A DNA stretch of 13,259 nt from an uncultured Pseudomonadota bacterium (GTDB lineage: Bacteria > Pseudomonadota > Gammaproteobacteria > Burkholderiales > SG8-41). The notes below the pieces were generated by a model, which was not told the origin of the DNA, did not search any database, and saw nothing but the letters and a program-made list of their open reading frames with translations. The position numbers and the translations under genes are program-made. The stretch is from the NCBI GenBank assembly GCA_946885605.1, contig CAMPGR010000106.1, positions 1 to 13,259 of the forward strand, read 5' to 3'. Of this stretch, positions 6,625 through 13,259 are shown piece by piece (the stretch's first letter is position 1; each line of letters opens with the position of its first letter).

Positions 6625-7431
6625 TCAGCGCCGATATGACGGCCGGATGCGCCGGGAACAAGATGCAGCGCGGTCCGAAGCCGGCCCTTTCGTGCTCGAC
6701 GCACCCGGTGAGAAAAGTGCGACCCGCGCGAGAAGATCGGCCCGGCTCACGGGTTTGGTGACGAAATCGTCGGCGCCCGCCTCCATGCCGCGTACACGGT
6801 CCTCGGTCTTACCAAGCGCGGTGAGGAGCACGATCGGAATCGCGCCGGTGGAGACATTGCGCTTGATGCGCCGGCACACTTCCAGACCGCTTGTACCGGG
6901 CATCACCACGTCGAGCAGTATCAGCCGCGGCAGCGGCCCGTCCTCCAGCATGCGCAACGCCTCCTCGCCGCTGGCGGCCTGCGTCACCGCATACCCCTCC
7001 CTTTCGAGGTAATGCGTAATGAGGATGCGGTTCATCTCATCGTCGTCAACGAGGAGCACTGAATGAGGTGCAGCCTCTCCGTCCATGCTTGTCGACTGGT
7101 GCTGTTCTTGTTCGGCGCGCGCGCCGTCGACTTCGGTGCGCGCGAGGAACTGTGCCATGCGATGGCGGGCACGCAAAATACCGGGGACATCGCCCGCTTC
7201 GACGGCCCGCTGCATCTCCGCGCCCACTCCCGACAGTTCGCCGAAGCCAAACATCTCTCCCGAACCCTGCATGTTGTGCCCGATTCTCTGGATCGTTTCG
7301 AAATCCCGCCGCTCCATTGAGGCGTCGATGATATCGATCTCGGCTGCGCGCTTGGCGAGGTAGGCGCGGGCGAGATTAACGAGGTCCGGATCGATACGGA
7401 CAACGTTTGCGTCATCCGAGCGGCTTGGCAT
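6625..7431 (-). CDS. Hpt-receiver phosphorelay protein
   Basis: A 268-residue two-domain signalling protein. The N-terminal Hpt four-helix bundle (about 10-100) has phospho-acceptor His52 in IGHNMQGSGEMFGFGEL. The receiver domain (about 124-240) has the acidic pocket in LLVDDDE (Asp129-Asp131), phospho-acceptor Asp174 in LLDVVMPGTSG, Thr204 in LLTALG and Lys226 in VTKPV, so all key residues are intact. A basic, Ser-rich 30-residue tail follows. There is no DNA-binding or enzymatic output domain. The start is the ATG at 7431 with GGAG 8 bases upstream. The frame is open further upstream to 7770, but that part is antisense-like sequence inside the previous gene; the ATG at 7458 has no ribosome site. 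It overlaps the upstream kinase gene by 20 bp, so it is co-translated with it and probably exchanges phosphate with its receivers. Confidence 0.9.
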   Translation of the reverse strand: MPSRSDDANVVRIDPDLVNLARAYLAKRAAEIDIIDASMERRDFETIQRIGHNMQGSGEMFGFGELSGVGAEMQRAVEAGDVPGILRARHRMAQFLARTEVDGARAEQEQHQSTSMDGEAAPHSVLLVDDDEMNRILITHYLEREGYAVTQAASGEEALRMLEDGPLPRLILLDVVMPGTSGLEVCRRIKRNVSTGAIPIVLLTALGKTEDRVRGMEAGADDFVTKPVSRADLLARVALFSPGASSTKGPASDRAASCSRRIRPSYRR

Positions 7432-9952
7432 GTCCCGCGCTCCGTCTGGATCGCGCATTGCACGGCCGCATCTGCCACGAACGCAGGCGTGTGAGCTCTT
7501 CGTTGAGCAGTCGCACCTCTTCCTCGAGCGCCTCGAAGCACACGGCGGCACCCCCTCGATCGCTACGGAGGTCGAGCGCCTGCAGCCGGGCGGTCGCATC
7601 GCTTGCCGCTTCGGCTGACAGGTTGCGGAACATGCCGGAGAGCGTGTGCAGCGTGTGCTCCACGCTCTCCGCATCGCCGCGCGCGAGCGCGCCGCGACAT
7701 TGCGACATGAGCGGCCCGCAGTCACGGAAGTACGCCGATGCGATGGCGTCGAGCAGTCCCCGGTCGCCATCGAGCCGCTCGAGCAGCGCCGCCCCGTCGA
7801 GGATTGCTTTGCGCCAGCGCTGAGGCTCAGCGTCCGCGCTCCGGGAACGCAGGCGCTCGATTGCCGCGAGGAGCGCCGCCGGCTGGATGGGCTTGATCAG
7901 GCATTCGTCCATTCCAGCGTCCAGACACGCTTTCCGGTCTCCCGGCATGGCATTGGCGGTTAGCGCAATGATCGGCACGTGCGGGCCCGATTGCCCCTCA
8001 CGCTCGCGGATCGCTCTCGCTGCCTGCAACCCGTCCATCCGCGGCATGCGCACGTCCATGAGTATCACGTCGAGCGGTTCGCGTTCGTGGCGTTCGAGCG
8101 CCGTCAAGCCGTCATCGGCCGTGATCACCTCGTGGCCCTGCTTGCGCAGCACGTAGTACGCGAGCTTCTGACTCAAGGCATTGTCCTCGACGAGGAGGAT
8201 GCGCAGCCGGCCTGTCGCCTCCGTGGGCGGCGGCGCCGCGGCGGACTTGGACGCTACGGCTGCAGACCGTTTCATCGCATCGAGCAACTCTGCCGGCTTC
8301 ACCGGTTTCGCAAGCGCGACGACGCCGCTTTCATTGCGGCGCGCACCGAGTCCCAGTATCAACACGGATGGAACGCGGCGACCCCGACCATGGGCAATAC
8401 GTTCGGCAAGCGCGTAGCTGTCGGCATCGGGAAGGGTATCGTCGAGCAGCACGGCGCGAACCGGTCGCCCCGCGCGTTTCGAGGTCTGCAGGAGGCGCAG
8501 CGCCGCTTCCCCGCAGTCGGCCTCGAGGACGCATGCGCCCGCCTCGCGCAAGGCATCCGCGATGACGCGCCGGCTCACCGGATGGTCTTCCGCGACCAGT
8601 ATGCGCGCTCCGTGAGCCTCGAGGAGGTTGGCACGTCCGGCCTGCGCGGGCTGCCGGCCAAAGCGCGCTATGAAGTGAAAGACGCTCCCTTTCTCGGCTT
8701 CGCTTTCCACCCAGATACGCCCGTGCATCATTTCGACGAGCCGCGCGGAAATGGTGAGACCCAGCCCGGAGCCGCCGTAGAGCCGCGCAGTCGATGCATC
8801 GGCCTGTAGGAAGCGCCGAAAAATCGCGCCCTGCCTGTCTCGCGGAATGCCGATGCCCGTGTCGCGGACGCTGAAATGGCAGCTCATCTCGGTCTCGTCC
8901 GCCACTTCCCGCTCAACGCTCAGGACAACCTCGCCGCGCGGCGTGAACTTGATGCCGTTGCCGACCAGGTTGATGACGATCTGGCGCAGTCGAAGCGGAT
9001 CGCCGATGAGACCATCGGAAACGTCGGGCGCAATATCGCAGGCGAGTTCGAGCCCCTTGTCGTGCGCCTGCAGCGCAAGCGCCCTCATCGCGTCGATCAC
9101 GCAGTCGCGCAGCGAGAACGGGATCGATTCGACGGTGAGGCGTCCCGCTTCGATCTTGGAGAGGTCCAGGATGTCGTCGATGATGCCGAGAAGCGACGCG
9201 CTGGACACCTTCACCGCGCTCAGATACTCGTGCATTTCGGGCGTGGGACCCGCCTGCAGCGCGAGCTCCGTCATGCCGACGATGGCATTCATCGGGGTGC
9301 GGATCTCGTGGCTCATGTTCGCGAGAAACTCGGTCTTGGCGAAGTTCTCCGCTTCGGCGGCCTGCTTCGCCTCGCGCAGCGCCTGCTCGACCTTTCTGCG
9401 CATCGCCACTTCCTTGCGCAGCTGCTCGTTCGCGGCCGTTAGACTCTCGGTGCGCTCGCGAATCTTGGCTTCCAGCTGCTCGTTCACGCGTGACAGCGCC
9501 TCCTCGGCCCTCCGGCGCTCCAGGATCTGCCGCGCAAGCTCGGCGTTCTTGTAGTAGAGATCGACGAAGACCGCCACTTTTGAACGCAGCACTTCCGGAG
9601 CGAACGGCTTCACCACGTAATCGACGGCGCCCGCGGCATAGCCGCGGATGACGGAAGCCATGTCTTCGTACGCTCCGGTCAGAAAGATGATGGGCGTGCG
9701 TCCGGAGCGCGGGCACTGGTGGATCAGACGGGCCGTCTCGAACCCGTCCATGCCCGCCATGCGGACGTCGAGCAACACGAGCGCGAAATCCGACGCTGCG
9801 ACATGGCCCAGCGCCTCCTCGCCTGACGCGGCGACGATCACCTCGCGGTCCGGCCCGTCGAGCAGCTCCTGCAGTGCGAGCCTGCCGTGGGCCTCGTCAT
9901 CGACTACGAGGATGCGTGCGCGCAGAAGACCGTCCGCCGAAACCGCGCTCAT
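7412..9952 (-). CDS. Hybrid histidine kinase, REC-HisKA-HATPase-REC-REC-Hpt
   Basis: An 846-residue cytoplasmic hybrid kinase without membrane segments. Order: receiver 1 (about 10-130; Asp18/19, Asp62 in LLDVRMAGMDG, Thr92, Lys115), a coiled-coil linker (about 135-205), HisKA with His215 in NMSHEIRTPMN, HATPase with DTGIGIP (364-370) and GGSGLGL (393-399). Receiver 2 follows (about 449-562; AEDH, Asp504/505, Lys549, but no Ser/Thr in strand 4), then an intact receiver 3 (about 582-702; Asp633 in LMDVRMPRMDG, Thr665, Lys687) and a C-terminal Hpt domain with His769 in LHTLSG. The N-terminal receiver suggests input by phosphotransfer from the upstream kinase rather than direct sensing. The ATG at 9952 overlaps that gene's stop (ATGA); a 29-residue upstream extension is in frame but lies within the previous gene. 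The coding end overlaps the Hpt-REC gene. Confidence 0.93.
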   Translation of the reverse strand: MSAVSADGLLRARILVVDDEAHGRLALQELLDGPDREVIVAASGEEALGHVAASDFALVLLDVRMAGMDGFETARLIHQCPRSGRTPIIFLTGAYEDMASVIRGYAAGAVDYVVKPFAPEVLRSKVAVFVDLYYKNAELARQILERRRAEEALSRVNEQLEAKIRERTESLTAANEQLRKEVAMRRKVEQALREAKQAAEAENFAKTEFLANMSHEIRTPMNAIVGMTELALQAGPTPEMHEYLSAVKVSSASLLGIIDDILDLSKIEAGRLTVESIPFSLRDCVIDAMRALALQAHDKGLELACDIAPDVSDGLIGDPLRLRQIVINLVGNGIKFTPRGEVVLSVEREVADETEMSCHFSVRDTGIGIPRDRQGAIFRRFLQADASTARLYGGSGLGLTISARLVEMMHGRIWVESEAEKGSVFHFIARFGRQPAQAGRANLLEAHGARILVAEDHPVSRRVIADALREAGACVLEADCGEAALRLLQTSKRAGRPVRAVLLDDTLPDADSYALAERIAHGRGRRVPSVLILGLGARRNESGVVALAKPVKPAELLDAMKRSAAVASKSAAAPPPTEATGRLRILLVEDNALSQKLAYYVLRKQGHEVITADDGLTALERHEREPLDVILMDVRMPRMDGLQAARAIREREGQSGPHVPIIALTANAMPGDRKACLDAGMDECLIKPIQPAALLAAIERLRSRSADAEPQRWRKAILDGAALLERLDGDRGLLDAIASAYFRDCGPLMSQCRGALARGDAESVEHTLHTLSGMFRNLSAEAASDATARLQALDLRSDRGGAAVCFEALEEEVRLLNEELTRLRSWQMRPCNARSRRSAGHAKPLG

Positions 9953-12900
9953 TTCTTCAACCAGCTTTCCATCATCATCAGGAGGTGCTCGATGTCGACG
10001 GGTTTTGCGATGTAGTCCGAGGCGCCGGCCTCGATGCACTTCTCGCGATCGCCCTGCATCGCCCGCGCCGTGATGGCGATGATCGGCAGATGCCGGAACG
10101 GCTCCATGCCGCGGATGACGCGCATCGTGTCGTAGCCGTCGAGCTCCGGCATCATGATGTCCATCAACAGCAGGTCACAGTCGGGATTCTGCTTCAGCAT
10201 CTCGATCGCCTCCCGGCCATTTTCCGCGCTGAGGACCTGCATGCCCTGCTGTTCCAGGGCGCCGGCAAGCGCAAATATGTTGCGCACGTCGTCATCGACG
10301 ATCAGCACTTTGCGGCCAGCAAGGTGATGCACCAGGGGCTTGAGGCGGGGAACCGCTATTCGCGCCTTTCTCTCCACCGGATTTGCGGCGTTGTACCGCA
10401 GGAACTGGCGTGTCTCGTTCAGCGCCCACTCCAGGCCCCCGCCGTGCCTGATGAGCATCACACCGCATGCCGTCTCCGTTTCCGCGGGATCCGCGGCATC
10501 CGAACCGGCCGCCCCGTACACGACGAGCGGGAGACGCTTGCTGCTTTCGCTTCGCGCAAGTACGCGGATTAATTCGCCGGAGCGCATCTGCCTGAACCCC
10601 GGCTCCGTCACGACGCAATCGACCTCGTGCCGCGCGACGAATTCCAGCGCCTCGTTCGTGTCTTCCGCCACCGACGCGATTTCGATCCCCTGCACGGCGA
10701 GTCGGCTTGTGCTCTCGCTGCGCGCTCCGTTTGCGATGATGACCGCTTTGGGCGATCGGCCCTTCATCCCGCACATGTCAGACAAGGCATGCTTCAGGCG
10801 TGTGATGGGCACCGGTTGGCCGAAGCTCGCGATATGAAAACAATGCTGGATTCGCTCATCCACTGCAATGGCGCTGACCGGAATGCCGCGCGTATCGGAA
10901 TGGTGCTTCAGCCGCTCGAGCAGCTCCCAGACGTCGAGCTCGCGCACACCCGCGTTGACCGTCATCGCGTCCGGGCGCAATTGTCTCGCCAGCATGAGCG
11001 CAGTTCCCGCATCGCGGGCGAGGACACCCTTGAAGCCGGTTTCTTCCGCTATTTCGATGAGGCGCGCACCGAGTTCTTCCTCGTCTTCCACCACCAGTGC
11101 AATGCGCTCGGCGCTGTGCATCGGAGCGCTTGCGGCGGGCGGGCTTTCGCCACGGGCGCCGGCAGCCGTGCCTGCTTCCATCTCCGTACGGGGGCCTGCG
11201 GGCAATGATTTCACCGACGTCGCGTCGGCGCGCTGCGCTGGCACCGATTTATGCACCAGCGGGAGAAAGAGCGTAAAAGTGCTCCCCTTGCCCTGTGTGC
11301 TGCTCACCCGGATCTCTCCGCCGAGGAGCCGCGCAAGCTCACGGCTGATGGAAAGGCCGAGCCCCGTGCCGCCATACTCGCGACTCGTCGTGCCGTCTGC
11401 CTGCTGAAACGCCTCGAAGATGATCTTCTGCTTCTCGGCCGGGATGCCGATCCCGGTATCGCTCACGGCGAAAGCCACCACGAGATCTCTTGCCCCGGTA
11501 CCTCCGGGACCCCAGCCCGAGGGCGTGGGCGCAATATCGAGCGCGACTTTCCCGCGATGCGTGAACTTGAAGGCGTTCGAGAGCAGGTTCTTCAAGATCT
11601 GCTGCAGGCGCTTCACGTCCGTCTGCATGAAGGGCGGCAGGCTTGCGTCGATCGTGACGATGAACGCAATCCCCTTGCTGTCGGCGACCTGGCGGAAGGT
11701 GCGCTCCACGTAATCCCGGAGATCCGAGAAACGCTCGGACACCACGTTCAGTGTGAAGGTCCCGGACTCGATCTTCGCGAGATCGAGGATATCGCTGATG
11801 AGCGAGAGCAGGTCGGTGCCGGCCGCATAGATCGTCTCCGCGTACTCCACCTGCTTCGGGCGAAGGTGCCCGCCCGGATTCTCCGCCAGCAATTTCGCGA
11901 GGATCAGAAGGCTGTTCAACGGCGTGCGCAGCTCGTGCGACATGTTCGCGAGAAACTCGGATTTGTAGCGCGAGCTCAAAGCGAGCTGCTCCGCTTTCTC
12001 TTCCAGGGCCACCTTCGCCTGCTCGACCTCGCGGTTCTTGTACTCCACCTGCCGCATCTGCTCGGAGAGCAGCTTCGCCTTTTCCTGCAGTTGCTCGTTC
12101 GTCGCCCGCAGCTCCTCCTGCTGTCTCTTCAACAGCGCCTCCGAGCGTTGCAGGTTTTCCGCCTGATGCTCCAGCCGATCGTTCGTCGTCTTGAGCTCCT
12201 GCTGCTGGCTTTGCAGCTCGCGCGTGAGCGACTGCGATTGCTTGAGCAGATCCTCCGTCCGCATTCCGGCCTCTATCGTATTGAAGACGATGCCTATGCT
12301 TTCGGTGAGCTGGTCGAGGAACGAGAGGTGCGTATCGTTGAAGCGCCTGAACGAGGAGAGCTCGATCACCCCCATCACTTCGCCCTCGAAGAGCACGGGC
12401 AGGATGATCACGTTGAGCGGCGCCGCAGACCCGAGGATCGATCCGATGCGCAGGTAATCACCCGGCACATCGGTGAGCAGAATCCGCTTCTTCTCGAGTG
12501 CGCATTGCCCGACGAGCCCCTCGCCAAACCGCACGACCCTGGGCAGGCTCTTGTTGGGCCTGTGCGCGTAACTTGCAATCAGTTCCAGCCTCGGATCCTC
12601 GTCGGAGCGACTGCGGGTATAGAACACACCCTGCTGCGCATTCACCAGCGGAGCGAGCTCCGACAGCACCATGCGGGAAATCGCGACGAGGTCGCGATGG
12701 CCCTGCAGCATCCGCGTGAACCGCGCGACGTTGGTCTTGAGCCAGTCCTGCTCGGTGTTCTTGAGCGTCGTGTCCTTCAGGTTGCGGATCATCTCGTTGA
12801 TGTTGTCCTTGAGCGCCGCAACCTCGCCTTGCGCCTCCACCATGATGGAGCGGGTCAAATCGCCCTTGGTGACCGCGGTCGCCACCTCGGCGATCGCCCG

Positions 12901-13259
12901 CACTTGCGTGGTGAGGTTCGCCGCGAGCTGATTGACGTTGTCCGTCAAGTCACGCCACAGGCCCACGGCGCCCGGAACCTTCGCCTGCCCGCCGAGCTTG
13001 CCTTCGATCCCGACTTCGCGCGCGACGTTCGCAACCTGGTCGCCAAAGGTGGCGAGCGTATCGATCATGCCATTGATCGTATCGGCGAGCGCTGCGATTT
13101 CACCCTTCGCTTCGAACACGACCTTGCGCTTGAGATCGCCCTTCGCAACCGCCGTCACCACCTGGGCAATCCCGCGCACCTGGTTCGTCAGGTTCGCCGC
13201 CATGGCGTTCACGTTGTCGGTCAAGTCCTTCCACGTCCCCGCAACGCCGGGCACTTGCG
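9949..13259 (-). CDS. Multi-HAMP, GAF hybrid histidine kinase with three receivers (N-terminus outside window)
   Basis: The frame runs off the right edge, so the true start is not visible; the GTG at 13254 is internal. Numbering from that codon: HAMP-type repeats with a 92-residue period (1-92, then 93-170), a GAF domain (about 183-326), a long coiled coil (327-427), HisKA with His440 in [11 protein letters not shown], HATPase with DTGIGIP (599-605) and GGTGLGL (628-634), a Pro/Ala linker, then three receivers. Receiver A (717-828) has Asn767 where the phospho-Asp belongs and Gln in place of Lys (FGQPV). Receiver B (836-953) has lost its acidic pocket (VIIANGAR) and carries Glu884 at the phospho site. 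Receiver C (982-1098) is intact: Asp987-989, Asp1032, Thr1062, Lys1084. This matches the poly-HAMP kinases of the fungal Nik1/group III type that also occur in bacteria, usually soluble. It is the first gene of the relay cassette seen here. Confidence 0.93.
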   Translation of the reverse strand, partial: QVPGVAGTWKDLTDNVNAMAANLTNQVRGIAQVVTAVAKGDLKRKVVFEAKGEIAALADTINGMIDTLATFGDQVANVAREVGIEGKLGGQAKVPGAVGLWRDLTDNVNQLAANLTTQVRAIAEVATAVTKGDLTRSIMVEAQGEVAALKDNINEMIRNLKDTTLKNTEQDWLKTNVARFTRMLQGHRDLVAISRMVLSELAPLVNAQQGVFYTRSRSDEDPRLELIASYAHRPNKSLPRVVRFGEGLVGQCALEKKRILLTDVPGDYLRIGSILGSAAPLNVIILPVLFEGEVMGVIELSSFRRFNDTHLSFLDQLTESIGIVFNTIEAGMRTEDLLKQSQSLTRELQSQQQELKTTNDRLEHQAENLQRSEALLKRQQEELRATNEQLQEKAKLLSEQMRQVEYKNREVEQAKVALEEKAEQLALSSRYKSEFLANMSHELRTPLNSLLILAKLLAENPGGHLRPKQVEYAETIYAAGTDLLSLISDILDLAKIESGTFTLNVVSERFSDLRDYVERTFRQVADSKGIAFIVTIDASLPPFMQTDVKRLQQILKNLLSNAFKFTHRGKVALDIAPTPSGWGPGGTGARDLVVAFAVSDTGIGIPAEKQKIIFEAFQQADGTTSREYGGTGLGLSISRELARLLGGEIRVSSTQGKGSTFTLFLPLVHKSVPAQRADATSVKSLPAGPRTEMEAGTAAGARGESPPAASAPMHSAERIALVVEDEEELGARLIEIAEETGFKGVLARDAGTALMLARQLRPDAMTVNAGVRELDVWELLERLKHHSDTRGIPVSAIAVDERIQHCFHIASFGQPVPITRLKHALSDMCGMKGRSPKAVIIANGARSESTSRLAVQGIEIASVAEDTNEALEFVARHEVDCVVTEPGFRQMRSGELIRVLARSESSKRLPLVVYGAAGSDAADPAETETACGVMLIRHGGGLEWALNETRQFLRYNAANPVERKARIAVPRLKPLVHHLAGRKVLIVDDDVRNIFALAGALEQQGMQVLSAENGREAIEMLKQNPDCDLLLMDIMMPELDGYDTMRVIRGMEPFRHLPIIAITARAMQGDREKCIEAGASDYIAKPVDIEHLLMMMESWLKK
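12760..13254 (-). repeat. Tandem HAMP-coding repeat, 276-bp period
   Basis: Within the large kinase gene the segment [16 protein letters not shown] (from 13254) recurs as [16 protein letters not shown] (from 12978), an offset of exactly 92 codons. The match continues as LAANLTxQVRxIAxVxTAVxKGDL and GEVAAL-type segments. The last unit is cut short after about 78 residues, where the sequence passes into the GAF domain. The array continues beyond the right edge of the window. Confidence 0.85.

Noticed and set aside
7431..7770. Upstream extension of the Hpt-REC gene by 113 codons
   Set aside because: It lies within the preceding kinase gene in another frame, is Arg/Ser/Cys-rich, and ATG 7431 has a proper Shine-Dalgarno sequence.
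9953..10039. 29-codon upstream extension of the second kinase
   Set aside because: It is inside the end of the first kinase gene; ATG 9952 gives an ATGA overlap and a receiver domain at the expected distance.
1..13259. CRISPR array, insertion sequence, phage or defence system
   Set aside because: No regularly spaced repeats, transposase motifs, integrase or nuclease domains are visible; the recognisable genes are chromosomal housekeeping or signalling genes.

Overview
The window looks like a chromosomal segment of a GC-rich betaproteobacterium (Burkholderiales/Nitrosomonadales-like, possibly an uncultured lineage). This rests on the order surE-pcm-nlpD-rpoS, on the betaproteobacterial style of the Pcm N-terminus (a [14 protein letters not shown] motif) and on the high GC content. 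I see no insertion sequence, phage gene, CRISPR array, tRNA or rRNA.

Left part (1-5806). The 3' end of a TgpA-type membrane transglutaminase gene runs rightward and meets rpoS head-on with only 6 bp between stop codons. On the minus strand the order of transcription is: an unrecognised 102-residue coiled-coil protein, a nitrilase-superfamily amidohydrolase, then, after a hairpin and an extended -10 promoter, surE, pcm, nlpD and rpoS. The last four are joined by three successive 4-bp NTGA overlaps, so the stationary-phase sigma factor is probably made partly by translational coupling to a damage-repair and cell-division operon.

Middle (5807-6624). This part holds one small basic protein of 67 residues and two intergenic stretches of 214 and 400 bp. 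The stretches contain several inverted repeats but no gene I can defend.

Right part (6625-13259). A three-gene minus-strand phosphorelay cassette: a very large multi-HAMP/GAF hybrid histidine kinase whose 5' end lies beyond the window, a REC-HisKA-HATPase-REC-REC-Hpt hybrid kinase, and a small Hpt-REC protein. The first two overlap by ATGA and the last two by 20 bp. Between them they carry seven receiver domains, at least two of them dead, two kinase cores and two Hpt domains. None carries a DNA-binding or enzymatic output domain. The relay must therefore deliver its phosphate or its protein contacts to something encoded elsewhere or upstream. This cassette is the most unusual part of the window, although its individual domains belong to known families.
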